DNA of 61,158 bases from an uncultured Selenomonadales bacterium (GTDB lineage Bacteria > Bacillota > Negativicutes > Selenomonadales > Selenomonadaceae), in contig CAMKFB010000006.1 in the NCBI GenBank assembly GCA_946411735.1, positions 1-61,158 on the forward strand. Reading direction: 5' to 3'. A program made the position numbers and the translations under genes. Positions 34,375 to 43,077 of this stretch are shown in pieces. Every line of letters begins with the position of its first letter. Positions within the stretch are counted from its first letter, which is position 1. Below the pieces are notes generated by a model that worked only from the letters and a program-made list of their open reading frames with translations, had not been told where the DNA came from and ran no database searches.

Positions 34375-35961
34375 TCAAACCGCGTAGAAGTTGACGAGCT
34401 TCGCGTCGAAGATCACATCGAGCGCCTTGACCTCGTTGAGCACATCGATTGGGATGTCGTTGTCGATCGTCAGCACCATCAGGCTCGTGCCCTCTATTTC
34501 CGTCTTGCCGACTTGCATGCCCGAGATGTTAATCCCGCGCGCGCCCATCAGCGTGCCGATCATTCCGATCACGCCCGGGCGATTGATGTGCGGGCAAATG
34601 AGCAGCCGCGCGTGCGGGTCGACATCGACGCGGAAATTATTGATCTCGACAATCCTGCCCTCGGTGCCGAACAGCGTGCCCTTGACGGTGCAGGATTTGC
34701 CTTTTGAGTGAGCGGTGACGGTGATGAGGTTGGCGAAATCGACGCTGTCCTTGCGCTTGACCTCGACGATTTTGATGCCGCGCTCCTTGGCGAACATCGG
34801 CGCGTTGACGTAGTTGACTTCCTTCTCGAGCACGGGATTGAGCAGCCCCTTGACGACGGCGGTTGTCAAAAGACCGGTGTTGACGTCGGTGATGTCGCCG
34901 TTGTAGGTGACTTCGATTTTCTTGACGGCGCCGTCGGCGAGCGCTTGGATCGTGCCGCCGAGCCGTTCGGCAAGGTTGAGATAAGGCGCGATGATGCGCA
35001 TGACCTGTTGCGAGACGGGCGCCATATTGACGGCGGCAGCGACGGGCTCCCCGTTGAGCGCGGCGCGAATGCCTTCGGCGACATCGAGCGAGACGCCGAT
35101 TTGAGCCTCGACGGTCGAAGCACCGAGATGCGGCGTGAGCACGATATTTTTGAGCCCGAGCAAGGGATGATCGGGTTTGATCGGCTCCTCGACAAAAACA
35201 TCGATGGCGGCGCCGGCGACGATACCCTCTTTAATGGCGGCGGCGAGGTCGTTTTCGTTGATGATGCCGCCGCGCGCGCAGTTGATGAGGCGGACGCCGG
35301 CTTTCATCTTTTTCATTTGCTCGAGGGCGAGCATATTTTTGGTGTCGGGGGTGAGCGGCATATGAACGGTAATGAAATCGGCGGTCGAAATGAGCTCGTC
35401 GAATGTGCCGACTTTGACGCCGAGATCATTTGCGCGCTCCTCGCTGAGGTAAGGGTCGTAGCCGATGACCTTCATGCCGAAGGCGATAGCGCGCTTGGCG
35501 ACGCCGGCGCCGATCCTGCCCATGCCTATGACGCCGAGGGTTTTGCCCTTGAGCTCGACGCCGACATATTCTTTGCGGTTCCATTGCCCCTGATGGACGG
35601 TGGCATTGGCGATCGGAATCTTGCGAGCCATTGACAGCATCATTGCGAAGGTATGTTCGGTGGCGGCGATGGTGTTGCCGCCGGGCGAATTGATGACGAT
35701 AATGCCGCGGGCGGTGGCGGCGTTGAGGTCGATGTTGTCGACTCCGACTCCGGCGCGCCCGATGATTTTGAGTTTGGCGGCGCGGTCGATCACGTCGGCG
35801 GTGATCTTGGAGGCGGAGCGCACCATCAGTGCGTCGTAATTGGGAATGATCTCGAGAAGTTCTTCGTGGGAAATTTTGTCGCGGACGTCGACTTCAAACT
35901 CCGCGCGGAGCATTTCGATGCCCTTATCGGAGATGCCGTCGACGGCTAAAATTTTTTTCAT
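34375..35961 (-). CDS. serA: D-3-phosphoglycerate dehydrogenase
   Basis: A 528-residue enzyme, first step of serine synthesis. Nucleotide-binding GVIGMGRIG, catalytic Arg in INCARGGII, Glu in VFVEEP and His in LTPHLGAST are present, followed by the intervening domain and a C-terminal ACT domain (RPGVIGMIGTLMGARGINIS) that usually mediates serine feedback. The ATG at 35961 is eight bases after GGAGG; a TTG one codon upstream is less likely. serC lies 0.8 kb away in the opposite direction, with an Rpn-family gene between. Confidence 0.97.
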   Translation of the reverse strand: MKKILAVDGISDKGIEMLRAEFEVDVRDKISHEELLEIIPNYDALMVRSASKITADVIDRAAKLKIIGRAGVGVDNIDLNAATARGIIVINSPGGNTIAATEHTFAMMLSMARKIPIANATVHQGQWNRKEYVGVELKGKTLGVIGMGRIGAGVAKRAIAFGMKVIGYDPYLSEERANDLGVKVGTFDELISTADFITVHMPLTPDTKNMLALEQMKKMKAGVRLINCARGGIINENDLAAAIKEGIVAGAAIDVFVEEPIKPDHPLLGLKNIVLTPHLGASTVEAQIGVSLDVAEGIRAALNGEPVAAAVNMAPVSQQVMRIIAPYLNLAERLGGTIQALADGAVKKIEVTYNGDITDVNTGLLTTAVVKGLLNPVLEKEVNYVNAPMFAKERGIKIVEVKRKDSVDFANLITVTAHSKGKSCTVKGTLFGTEGRIVEINNFRVDVDPHARLLICPHINRPGVIGMIGTLMGARGINISGMQVGKTEIEGTSLMVLTIDNDIPIDVLNEVKALDVIFDAKLVNFYAV

Positions 35962-35972
35962 CAAACAACCTC

Positions 35973-36662
35973 CTAAATCAGCGCAAGGTACTTGGATTGT
36001 TCTGTGCTCGGAATTTTGAGCGCGGTCATAGCCTGTTGCGCTGTCAAACTCATCGTCTCCATCAGGTTGCGAATTGAACCGATCAGCGCTTCATTGCGTC
36101 CTTCTGCAAGTCCTTCCGCGCGTCCTTCTTCGCGTCCTTCTTCGCGCTCGTACGTAAGCATCGCTTTTTGAATTTCTTCGTCGGTGAACTCGTACCAATT
36201 CATATTCTCCACCTCCCACAAATGCGCCGTTAAATACTCCGTCATTATATCATGCTCAACGCAATAATGCACGGCATCTTCAATCGCTTTCTGCAACGAC
36301 ACTCCTGCCCGCCGATCACGCTCAACGCGATTTACAAAAACACAATACTGCATCAGATGTCGGCTCCGCGCAATGCGCTCCGCATTCTGTCCTTCGTTGA
36401 TGTTGAAAATCAGCAGGCGCGTCGGCATGTTGTCATTCAATGTACTCTGATGTTCGAGCAGAACAATGAATTGCCCTCGAAAAATGCAGGAGATGTCGTT
36501 TTTAAAACTGCTAAGGAACGCGCCCTCGAGAGTATTGATCTCGATCTCGTTCGGATCGGTGGAGTCGGTGCCGAGCAGCGCGTTTAGCAAAGTCAACAGT
36601 CGAGTCTTGTCTTCGCTGAAATAATGACGGAAAATCGAGTCGCGATATTTTTGATTGGACAT
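35973..36662 (-). CDS. Rpn-family recombination-promoting nuclease/transposase-like protein, internally deleted
   Basis: A 229-residue member of the PD-(D/E)XK Rpn/transposase-31-like family. The N-terminus (MSNQKYRDSIFRHYF, FKNDISCIFRGQFIVLLEHQ) and C-terminus (INEGQNAERIARSRHLMQY, YLTAHLWEVEN, then the Glu/Gly/Arg-rich EEGREEGRAEGLAEGRNEA) are typical, but NMPTRLLIF joins directly to the INEGQNAE block. From memory of full-length relatives, about 70-80 residues including part of the nuclease core are missing in frame. It is probably a dead or altered derivative. GGAGGCG precedes the ATG at 36662. These genes multiply in rumen and gut Firmicutes and often lie between unrelated genes, as here between serA and serC. 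Confidence 0.8.
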   Translation of the reverse strand: MSNQKYRDSIFRHYFSEDKTRLLTLLNALLGTDSTDPNEIEINTLEGAFLSSFKNDISCIFRGQFIVLLEHQSTLNDNMPTRLLIFNINEGQNAERIARSRHLMQYCVFVNRVERDRRAGVSLQKAIEDAVHYCVEHDIMTEYLTAHLWEVENMNWYEFTDEEIQKAMLTYEREEGREEGRAEGLAEGRNEALIGSIRNLMETMSLTAQQAMTALKIPSTEQSKYLALI

Positions 36663-36734
36663 TAAATCGCCTCCTTCAATTAAAACTTCCAAAAAATATT
36701 TCTTCAACGGTCGAACAGAAAAATCCTTTTCGCC

Positions 36735-36763
36735 TTGAAAAATGAGTCACTGCCCGTTAAAAT
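36735..36763 (+). promoter_or_regulatory. Sigma-70 promoter of serC
   Basis: TTGAAA (36735-36740), 17-base spacer, TAAAAT (36758-36763), 26 bases before the serC start. Confidence 0.65.
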
Positions 36764-36788
36764 GTTTTCGACAAGGGAGGTCATTTGA

Positions 36789-37877
36789 TTGAAAGAATTT
36801 CGAGTGTACAATTTCAATCCGGGACCGGCGACGCTGCCGCTCGAGGTTTTGCAAGAGGCGCAAGCGGAGCTGTTGAATTTCGACGGGACGGGCATGTCGA
36901 TCATGGAAATTAGCCATCGCTCGGAGCCGTACGAGCGGGTGCACAATCAAACGAAGGCGGACATTTTATCGCTGATGGGACTCGGCGACGATTACGAGGT
37001 GCTGTTCATTCAGGGAGGCGCGTCGTTGCAATTCGCGATGATCCCGATGAATTTCGCGACGGTCGAGCGCAAGGGCGCGTACGTCTTGAGCGGGACGTTT
37101 TCATCGAATGCGTATAAAGAGGCGGCGACGCTCGGAGTGGGCTCGATTGCGGCGTCGAGCAAGGAAGGCGGCTTTCGGCATGTGCCGACGCAAGAGGAGC
37201 TGTCGATCGATCCGAGTGCGGCGTATTTGCACGTCTGCTATAACAACACGATCTACGGGACGGAGTTTCATTACATTCCCGATGTGAGCGTGCCGTTGAT
37301 TGCGGATATGTCGAGCGACATGCTGAGTCGACCGATTGATTTCAAGCGATTTGATTTCATCTACGCGGGCGTGCAAAAGAATTTGGGACCGGCGGGCGTA
37401 GTAATCGTAGTGGCGAAAAAATCTATGATCGAATCGAGTCGCGCGGATTTACCGACGATGCTTCGCTACGACACATTTTACAAAAAGAACTCGTTATACA
37501 ACACGCCGCCGGCGTGGAGTATCTATATGGTCGGCAAGGTGGTGCGCTGGATCAAGGATCAAGGCGGGCTGAGCGCGATGGCGGATCGGAACGCACGCAA
37601 GGCGAAATTATTGTATAATGCGATCGATCAATCGGAAGGGTTTTATCGCGGGCATGCGGAGCCGGCGAGTCGATCGCTGATGAATGTGACCTTCCGTCTT
37701 CCGACGGAGGAATTGGAGAAGAAATTTGCGGCGGAGGCGGCAGAGCAAAATCTGATCGGCGTCAAAGGACATCGTTCAGTCGGAGGAATGCGCGCCTCGA
37801 TCTATAATGCAATGCCGATCGAAGGAGCGGCGGCGCTCGCCGACTTCATGGATCACTTCCGAAAAAGTAACAGATAA
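36789..37877 (+). CDS. serC: Phosphoserine aminotransferase
   Basis: A 362-residue fold-type I PLP enzyme converting 3-phosphohydroxypyruvate to phosphoserine, the step after SerA. YNFNPGPATLPLEVLQEA is the diagnostic opening; YAGVQKNLGPAG holds the PLP Lys; GHRSVGGMRASIYNAMP closes the protein. The start is TTG at 36789, eight bases after AAGGGAGG. serB is not in the window. A terminator follows. Confidence 0.97.
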   Translation: MKEFRVYNFNPGPATLPLEVLQEAQAELLNFDGTGMSIMEISHRSEPYERVHNQTKADILSLMGLGDDYEVLFIQGGASLQFAMIPMNFATVERKGAYVLSGTFSSNAYKEAATLGVGSIAASSKEGGFRHVPTQEELSIDPSAAYLHVCYNNTIYGTEFHYIPDVSVPLIADMSSDMLSRPIDFKRFDFIYAGVQKNLGPAGVVIVVAKKSMIESSRADLPTMLRYDTFYKKNSLYNTPPAWSIYMVGKVVRWIKDQGGLSAMADRNARKAKLLYNAIDQSEGFYRGHAEPASRSLMNVTFRLPTEELEKKFAAEAAEQNLIGVKGHRSVGGMRASIYNAMPIEGAAALADFMDHFRKSNR

Positions 37878-37895
37878 AAGATGACAAAAAAAAAT

Positions 37896-37919
37896 GGGGG
37901 TCGATGGAAACCCCCTTTT
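37896..37919 (+). terminator. Terminator of serC
   Basis: GGGGGT (37896-37901) pairs with ACCCCC (37910-37915) over an 8-base loop and is followed by TTTTA. Confidence 0.8.
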
Positions 37920-38126
37920 ATATTTGAAAAGAAAAATCTTGACTCGATGATGCAGAAATAATCCGCTACAAACTGCCTCCAGTGTTGCGTGGATCCTATC
38001 AGACATGCTTCCAGCCCCCACTTCGTATACAGGAATTTCTTCGAGAAAATTTTTTTGACGGTACCCGGCTCGAGCTTCTTGCGTATGTATTGATAGGGAA
38101 TGAGATATTCTTCAAGTCAACAATTG
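37920..38126. other. Intergenic stretch with no supported gene
   Basis: This AT-richer stretch separates serC from korC. It has a 69-codon plus-strand open frame (37982-38191) without a ribosome-binding site or recognisable product, overlapping the korC terminator. I see no tRNA, promoter of good quality or member of the G-quadruplex family here. Confidence 0.5.
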
Positions 38127-38159
38127 AAAAAGCCGCCCGCGCCTTTAGACGTGAGCAGC
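38127..38159 (-). terminator. Probable terminator of korC
   Basis: On the minus strand GCTGCTC can pair with GGGCGGC (7 bp with G-U pairs) around a loop of about 14 bases, followed by five T. Confidence 0.5.
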
Positions 38160-38172
38160 TCTTTTTTTATGA

Positions 38173-38697
38173 TCACGCGACTGCATCATAGCCGAGCTGC
38201 AGAGCGTACATATTCTTTTCGACTGTCGAAGGCGGCACTCTCTTCGCCACCGACCGTTTGATCGTATCGAGTTGGACGATCTTCGTCAGCTTCACCAGCG
38301 CACCCAGCGCCACGATGTTCGCGAATAACGCCTTCCCGACTTTCTCAACCGCCAATTTCGTGATCGGAATCTGCACCACATTTTTGACGTCCGGCACGCT
38401 CGGCACCAAGTCGGAGTCGAGCACCAGCACTCCGTTCGGATCCATGTCCTCGAAATACTTGTCCGCTGCCTTTTGAGTCATCGCCAGCACACAGTTCGGA
38501 TGCTTGACGTGCGGGTGGAAGATTTTCCCGTCGTCGATGATGACTTCAGACTTCGATGCGCCGCCGCGTGCCTCCGGTCCGTAGGACTGAGACTGCACCG
38601 CTTGTTTCCCTTCCGATACGGCTGCCTCCGCGAGGATGATCGCTGCCGTGATGACTCCTTGTCCGCCTGATCCTGAAAGTCTCATCTGTGTTCTCAT
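38173..38697 (-). CDS. korC: 2-oxoacid:ferredoxin oxidoreductase, gamma subunit
   Basis: A 174-residue subunit: RLSGSGGQGVITAAIILAEAA at the start, SQSYGPEARGGASKSEVIID in the middle, typical of the KorC/PorG family. Together with KorA, KorB and the ferredoxin KorD it oxidises a 2-oxoacid (2-oxoglutarate most often) to the acyl-CoA, reducing ferredoxin. GGAGGAA precedes the ATG at 38697. It is separated from korB by 143 bases with a terminator and an overlapping promoter, so its expression may be partly independent. Confidence 0.92.
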   Translation of the reverse strand: MRTQMRLSGSGGQGVITAAIILAEAAVSEGKQAVQSQSYGPEARGGASKSEVIIDDGKIFHPHVKHPNCVLAMTQKAADKYFEDMDPNGVLVLDSDLVPSVPDVKNVVQIPITKLAVEKVGKALFANIVALGALVKLTKIVQLDTIKRSVAKRVPPSTVEKNMYALQLGYDAVA

Positions 38698-38774
38698 TGT
38701 CGGTTCCTCCTACAATTTCACTGCCGCTATGTCCGTTGCTTGATATGAACTATGACTGATTTCTTATAGCTCGT

Positions 38775-38802
38775 ATTATACGCAAAAAAAAATGGAAGTC
38801 AA
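38775..38802 (-). promoter_or_regulatory. Promoter of korC embedded in the korB terminator
   Basis: Minus strand TTGACT (38797-38802), 16-base spacer, TATAAT (38775-38780). The spacer contains the T9 tract of the terminator at 38784-38811, so one sequence ends a transcript and starts the next. Confidence 0.65.
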
Positions 38803-38811
38803 GCGCTTCCA
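38784..38811 (-). terminator. Terminator after korB
   Basis: Minus strand TGGAAG pairs with CTTCCA over a 7-base loop, followed by nine T. It overlaps the -35 and spacer of the korC promoter. Confidence 0.8.
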
Positions 38812-38840
38812 TCGATGTATACCTTCATGCAAAATTCTCT

Positions 38841-39665
38841 TCAGTTCGAATGCGCCCGCTCGATCACCTGCTCGTACGCCGTGTCGTAGTCGATCGCCTC
38901 CGCTTGGTAGAACAGCCCGATCGGAAATTTGCCCTCGACCTTCTTATCGTCCGGCAACTTGTCCCACGCCGACTTCATCACCGCGTTGTCGCGCATCCAC
39001 GCCATCATCTTCGCCGGCTCGCCGAGTTTATTCCTTCGACCGTACGCCGTCGGACATTGCACCAGCGCTTCTATAAACGAAAAGCCTTTGTTATCCAGTC
39101 CGTCTCGGATCATCTTGATCAAGTGCTGGACGTGAAACGCCGTCGAGCGCGCAACGTACGTCGCGCCCGCCGCCTCCGCCAATTTGCAGGCGTCGAACGG
39201 GCGATCGATCGAGCCGTAGGGAGCCGTCGTCGCTTTTTTTCCGAGCGGCGTCATCGGAGACGCTTGACCGCCCGTCATCCCGTAAATATTGTTGTTGAAC
39301 AGCACCACCGTCAAGTCGATATTCCGTCGGCAGCCGTGAATGAAATGCCCGCCGCCTATCGCCGTGCAATCGCCGTCGCCCGTGATCACCACGACGTTGA
39401 GATCGGGGCGCGCCAACTTGATCCCGGTCGCGAACGGAATCGCTCGACCGTGCGCCGTGTGAAGCGTGTCAAAATCCATATAGCCCGACGCTCGAGAACT
39501 GCAGCCGATCCCGCTGACGATTACCGTGTTGTCCTGCGTCCAACCGTCCTTGCCGTCAATCGCCTGCACGATCGCCTTCATCGCTATACCGTTGCCGCAA
39601 CCGGGGCACCATAAATGCGGCAGCCGATTCCTCCGAAAATATTTTTCGTAAGCGCGCTCAATCAT
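38841..39665 (-). CDS. korB: 2-oxoacid:ferredoxin oxidoreductase, beta subunit (TPP-binding)
   Basis: A 274-residue thiamine-diphosphate subunit. LPHLWCPGCGNGIAMKAI opens it; the TPP motif is GDGDCTAIGGGHFIHGCRRN followed by LFNNNIYGMTGGQASP. The ATG at 39665 is preceded by GGAGGTGA and overlaps the korA stop by eight bases, indicating coupled synthesis of the alpha and beta chains. Confidence 0.95.
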   Translation of the reverse strand: MIERAYEKYFRRNRLPHLWCPGCGNGIAMKAIVQAIDGKDGWTQDNTVIVSGIGCSSRASGYMDFDTLHTAHGRAIPFATGIKLARPDLNVVVITGDGDCTAIGGGHFIHGCRRNIDLTVVLFNNNIYGMTGGQASPMTPLGKKATTAPYGSIDRPFDACKLAEAAGATYVARSTAFHVQHLIKMIRDGLDNKGFSFIEALVQCPTAYGRRNKLGEPAKMMAWMRDNAVMKSAWDKLPDDKKVEGKFPIGLFYQAEAIDYDTAYEQVIERAHSN

Positions 39666-40857
39666 GGGATATCACCTCCACGTTCACCGAGCGTCCCTCC
39701 GCGCGGAATCCGCCGCTGCGCTCGACCTTCTCTATCATTCGATCGATCGCGTCTTCGATCTCCTCCGGCTCGAATATCTGCATGTTGTACTTCGCGCAAA
39801 GCTCCACGGGGCATCGACCGCACGCCGATCGTCGCACCTCGTTGACCACTTGCCCGTAGTTGAGCTCGACCACCAAAATGCCCTTCACTCGAGACGCTAA
39901 CTCATATATCGCTTTGTCGGCGAACGGCCAGATCGTGATCAGCCGCAGCATCCCGACTTTGATTCCGCGCTCGCGCGCTTCGTATATCGCTTCGTACACC
40001 GTCCGCGCCGTCCCGCCGAACGATACCACCGCATACTCCGCGTCATCCATGAATATCTCCTCGACCGCGACAATGTCATCGACCGCCCGCTCGATCTTTT
40101 GATGCAACCGTCGGATCGCATCCTCCGTCACCTTCGGACTGCCCACGGGGAAGCCCGTCTCGTCGTGGATCAAGCCCGTCACATGTATGTGATAGCCCTC
40201 GCCGAAATTCGCGATGTTCGGCACCAAATCTTCATCGGGCGTATACGGCTCATAACCCTCCGCCCGACTTTTTTTCGGTTGGCGCCGCGGATATACCTCG
40301 ACCTCGTCCGGCAGCTCCACCTTCTCGCGCAGATGCCCCACGATCTCGTCCATCAATAATATCACCGGAGTCCGATATTGCTCCGATAAATTCACGCTCC
40401 GCACCGCCAACTCGAACGCCTCTCGAACGCTCCACGGGCTCAGCGCTATGATCGGATGATCGCCGTGCGTCCCCCAACGCGCCTGCATCACATCACTCTG
40501 GCTCGGCGCCGTCGGTTGCCCCGTCGAGGGACCTACGCGCTGCACGTTGACTATCACCACGGGGATTTCCGCCGCCGCCGCGTAGCCGATCAGCTCCTGC
40601 TTGAGGCTGATGCCCGGTCCCGACGACGCCGTCAAGACTTTGCGCCCCGCCAGCGACGCCCCGAGCACCACGCCCATGCTCGCGATCTCGTCCTCCATTT
40701 GGATGAACGTGCCGCCCACCGCCGGCAACATTTTCGCCATGCCCTCGGCGATTTCCGTCGACGGCGTGATCGGGTATCCTCCGAAAAAGCGGACGCCCGC
40801 CATCAGCGCGCCTTCCGCCACCGCCTCGTTGCCTTGCATCAATCGTGCCGTGCTCAT
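39658..40857 (-). CDS. korA: 2-oxoacid:ferredoxin oxidoreductase, alpha subunit
   Basis: A 399-residue subunit beginning MSTARLMQGNEAVAEGAL, with GGYPITPSTEIAEGMA, SSGPGISLKQELIGYA and RVGPSTGQPT, the standard pyrimidine-domain motifs of KorA/VorB. The ATG at 40857 overlaps the korD stop (ATGA) and follows GGAGGCG; upstream in-frame sequence runs through korD antisense to its frame and is not used. 2-oxoglutarate is the likeliest substrate, branched-chain 2-oxoacids being the alternative. It feeds reduced ferredoxin to anaerobic metabolism. Confidence 0.94.
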   Translation of the reverse strand: MSTARLMQGNEAVAEGALMAGVRFFGGYPITPSTEIAEGMAKMLPAVGGTFIQMEDEIASMGVVLGASLAGRKVLTASSGPGISLKQELIGYAAAAEIPVVIVNVQRVGPSTGQPTAPSQSDVMQARWGTHGDHPIIALSPWSVREAFELAVRSVNLSEQYRTPVILLMDEIVGHLREKVELPDEVEVYPRRQPKKSRAEGYEPYTPDEDLVPNIANFGEGYHIHVTGLIHDETGFPVGSPKVTEDAIRRLHQKIERAVDDIVAVEEIFMDDAEYAVVSFGGTARTVYEAIYEARERGIKVGMLRLITIWPFADKAIYELASRVKGILVVELNYGQVVNEVRRSACGRCPVELCAKYNMQIFEPEEIEDAIDRMIEKVERSGGFRAEGRSVNVEVISHD

Positions 40858-41063
40858 TTCGCGCCCGCCTCCTTCACCTTCTCGACAAAGATCGCATAAT
40901 CCGGACAGCGCAACTCGCATTGCCCGCATGCGATGCATTTTTCTTGGTCGGCGACGTACACTTTTCCGAGCGGGTCGATCGCCAGCACTTGCTTCGGACA
41001 AAACGCCACACATATGCCGCAACCTTTGCAGCGCTCATTTCTAATCGTAAATTCCGCCTTCAT
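40854..41063 (-). CDS. korD: 2-oxoacid:ferredoxin oxidoreductase, ferredoxin subunit
   Basis: A 69-residue two-[4Fe-4S] ferredoxin: CKGCGICVAFCP and CIACGQCELRCP supply eight Cys ligands. The start is ATG at 41063 (MKAEFTIRNERCKGCG) behind CGGAGG. It heads the korDABC run and accepts electrons from the TPP-bound intermediate. Confidence 0.95.
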   Translation of the reverse strand: MKAEFTIRNERCKGCGICVAFCPKQVLAIDPLGKVYVADQEKCIACGQCELRCPDYAIFVEKVKEAGAK

Positions 41064-41100
41064 TGACTTAATGCCTCCGGCTCTAATAAATTGCTCATAG

Positions 41101-41129
41101 ATACTATAATTCAAAATGAATATTGTCAA
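41101..41129 (-). promoter_or_regulatory. Promoter of korDAB
   Basis: A perfect TTGACA (41124-41129, minus strand) lies upstream of either TATAGT (41103-41108, 15-base spacer) or TAGTAT (41101-41106, 17-base spacer), about 40 bases before korD. Confidence 0.65.
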
Positions 41130-41155
41130 GGCAATCGCCATGTATACCAATATCG

Positions 41156-41180
41156 AAAAGCCGCCCGACGGTCGGACGGC
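41156..41180 (-). terminator. Terminator after the trpB-linked hypothetical gene
   Basis: Minus strand GCCGTCCGA pairs with TCGGGCGGC over CCG (9 bp, one G-U), followed by TTTT. Confidence 0.75.
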
Positions 41181-41192
41181 TCAAAAATTTTT

Positions 41193-41777
41193 TTAAAGGA
41201 CGATGCCGCGATCCCACTCACGCGGCCAGACCTTTTCGGCAATGTCGACGATCGGCTCAACGAGCTCTGCAACGTTGCTTATTTTGATCACGCGCCAGCG
41301 CCCGTCGATCGTCGCCGTCTCCAACTCGAGCCGCAACACTCCGATCAGATCCGCGCGGAGCTCCACAGTCACCGACTTCCAATCCTCGGCAACGATCTCC
41401 GCCATCGTCGACTCGATCAGTTTCTTCAGATGAAACGCTCCGAACGAGATCGGATCGGCGGAAAAACTTTTCGGCAACGTCGGCTCCTCATAAAAATATT
41501 TTTGGATGACCGAGAAGATCACGCCAATGTGAATCAGCCGGTACCGCGCGTTGTAATCCCGCAACGCTTGTGCGCCGAATTGAAACAGCAGGTCGTCGGG
41601 ATATTTCTCATGGAACCGATCACAGTTGAGCGCCAACTGATCGATCGCATCGTCGTAAGCGATGTTGACGAGCGACGTCAAGTCGACACACGCCGTCAAT
41701 CGATCGTAGTCGCGCGCGTTAATCGCCGCAATGATTTCCTCGACCGCTCCGCGCGGAGTTTCATTTGAAGTCGGCAT
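41193..41777 (-). CDS. Hypothetical protein overlapping trpB (194 aa)
   Basis: A 194-residue soluble protein ([20 protein letters not shown]...). It is mixed alpha/beta, has no signal or membrane segment, and the closing part ([31 protein letters not shown]) looks like a beta-sheet of the SnoaL/NTF2 or nuclear-transport-factor kind, but I cannot assign a family. The ATG at 41777 follows GGTGAG and lies 17 bases inside the end of trpB, so translation is coupled to TrpB. It carries two TCCGCGCGGA palindromes. A terminator follows. Confidence 0.7.
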   Translation of the reverse strand: MPTSNETPRGAVEEIIAAINARDYDRLTACVDLTSLVNIAYDDAIDQLALNCDRFHEKYPDDLLFQFGAQALRDYNARYRLIHIGVIFSVIQKYFYEEPTLPKSFSADPISFGAFHLKKLIESTMAEIVAEDWKSVTVELRADLIGVLRLELETATIDGRWRVIKISNVAELVEPIVDIAEKVWPREWDRGIVL

Positions 41778-42984
41778 ATTTCTCACCGTAGCCGTAGTGC
41801 TCGATCACATAATCCAAATCCTTGTCGCCGCGCCCGCTCAAGTTGACGAGAATCGAGCCCGTGCCCATCTGCTTCGCCAACTTCATCGCGTACGCCACCG
41901 CATGGGAGCTCTCGAGCGCGGGAATGATGCCCTCGTATCTCGACAGTTTGAAGAAGGCATCGACCGCCTCCTCGTCCGAGGCAACTTCGTACTTCACTCG
42001 ACCGACATCGCGCAGGAAGGCGTGCTCGGGACCGACCGAAGGATAATCCAAGCCGCTGGCAATCGAGTACACCGGCGCGGGATTGCCCTCGGCGTCCTTG
42101 AGCATGATGCTGTCAAAGCCGTGCATCACGCCCTCCGTGCCGTAGCTCATCGATGCCGCGTGATCGCCCAAATTACTGCTCCGACCAAGCGGCTCGACGC
42201 CAACAATGTCGACGGGATCGTTGACGAACGGCAGGAAGAATCCGATCGAGTTCGACCCGCCGCCCACGCACGCCGTCACCACATCAGGCAGGAAGCCCAT
42301 CATCTCTTGGAATTGCGCGCGCGCCTCTTCGCCCACGACGAATTGAAAATCGCGAACCATCATCGGGAACGGATGCGGTCCGACCGCCGAGCCGATACAG
42401 TAGATTGTCGTCTCGTAGTTCTGCAGATAATCTTCGAAGGCGGCATCGACGGCTTCCTTGAGCGTCTTCAATCCCGTCGAAACAGGAACGACGTTGGCAC
42501 CGAGCACTTTCATGCGCGCCACGTTCGGAGCCTGCTTTGCGATGTCGACTTCGCCCATATAAATCGTGCACTCGAGCCCGAAGAAGGCGGCGGCTGTCGC
42601 AAGCGCCACGCCGTGTTGACCCGCGCCGGTTTCGGCGATGATGCGCTTCTTGCCCATGAACTGCGCCAACAGTCCCTCGCCCATGCAGTGGTTGAGTTTG
42701 TGAGCGCCGGTGTGATTCAAATCCTCGCGCTTGAGGTAAATTTGGCAGCTGCCGAGCTTGCGCGACAGAGTTTTGCAGTGATAGACGGGCGTCGGTCGAC
42801 CTTGGAACTCGCGGCGGATACGACGGAGCTCGTTAATGAAGTCCGACGAGTGGCAGATCGTCTGATAGGCGTGCGTGATCTCGCGGAAGGCGGGGATCAA
42901 TTGCTCCGGCAGGTACGCACCGCCGTATTTGCCGAACCGCCCGTCGGCATCGGGATATTGTTTGAGGTATCTGGTGAAGTCCAT
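41761..42984 (-). CDS. trpB: Tryptophan synthase beta chain
   Basis: A 407-residue PLP enzyme joining indole and serine. [30 protein letters not shown] (PLP Lys), [12 protein letters not shown] and [12 protein letters not shown] are the expected motifs. It is a TrpB1-like length, yet trpA and the rest of the pathway are absent, so it stands alone here. GGAGA precedes the ATG at 42984. The message leader contains the R3 hairpin/G-quadruplex repeat, whose G-tract ends about 18 bases before the ribosome-binding site. Confidence 0.96.
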   Translation of the reverse strand: MDFTRYLKQYPDADGRFGKYGGAYLPEQLIPAFREITHAYQTICHSSDFINELRRIRREFQGRPTPVYHCKTLSRKLGSCQIYLKREDLNHTGAHKLNHCMGEGLLAQFMGKKRIIAETGAGQHGVALATAAAFFGLECTIYMGEVDIAKQAPNVARMKVLGANVVPVSTGLKTLKEAVDAAFEDYLQNYETTIYCIGSAVGPHPFPMMVRDFQFVVGEEARAQFQEMMGFLPDVVTACVGGGSNSIGFFLPFVNDPVDIVGVEPLGRSSNLGDHAASMSYGTEGVMHGFDSIMLKDAEGNPAPVYSIASGLDYPSVGPEHAFLRDVGRVKYEVASDEEAVDAFFKLSRYEGIIPALESSHAVAYAMKLAKQMGTGSILVNLSGRGDKDLDYVIEHYGYGEKYADFK

Positions 42985-43012
42985 AGGGTTGTCTCCTCTC
43001 GAATATTTTTTT

Positions 43013-43068
43013 CCCGCCCACCCGCCCCATGCGTCTTGCAGACGCCACGCTTTTTTTGGCGCCCGCCC
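43013..43068 (-). repeat. Hairpin/G-quadruplex repeat, copy R3
   Basis: On the minus strand: left end GGGCGCC, stem GCGTCT/AGACGC (43040-43045 and 43031-43036) with a GCA loop, then GGGGCGGGTGGGCGGG (43028-43013). Compared with R2 the stem has T-A in place of C-G at the same pair, a compensatory change, while loop and G-tract are unchanged. It lies in the leader of trpB. Confidence 0.8.
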
Positions 43069-43077
43069 ATGATTATA

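Noticed and set aside
35973-36662. Complete mobile element around the Rpn-family gene
   Set aside because: I found no terminal inverted repeats or target duplications flanking it; it is annotated as a gene only.
37982-38191. 69-codon plus-strand frame between serC and korC
   Set aside because: No ribosome-binding site, no family resemblance, and it runs through the korC terminator into the korC gene antisense.
42985-43077. T-box or tryptophan attenuator upstream of trpB
   Set aside because: The 93-base gap has no leader peptide with Trp codons, no T-box sequence and no terminator/antiterminator pair; only the R3 repeat and a weak promoter are visible.
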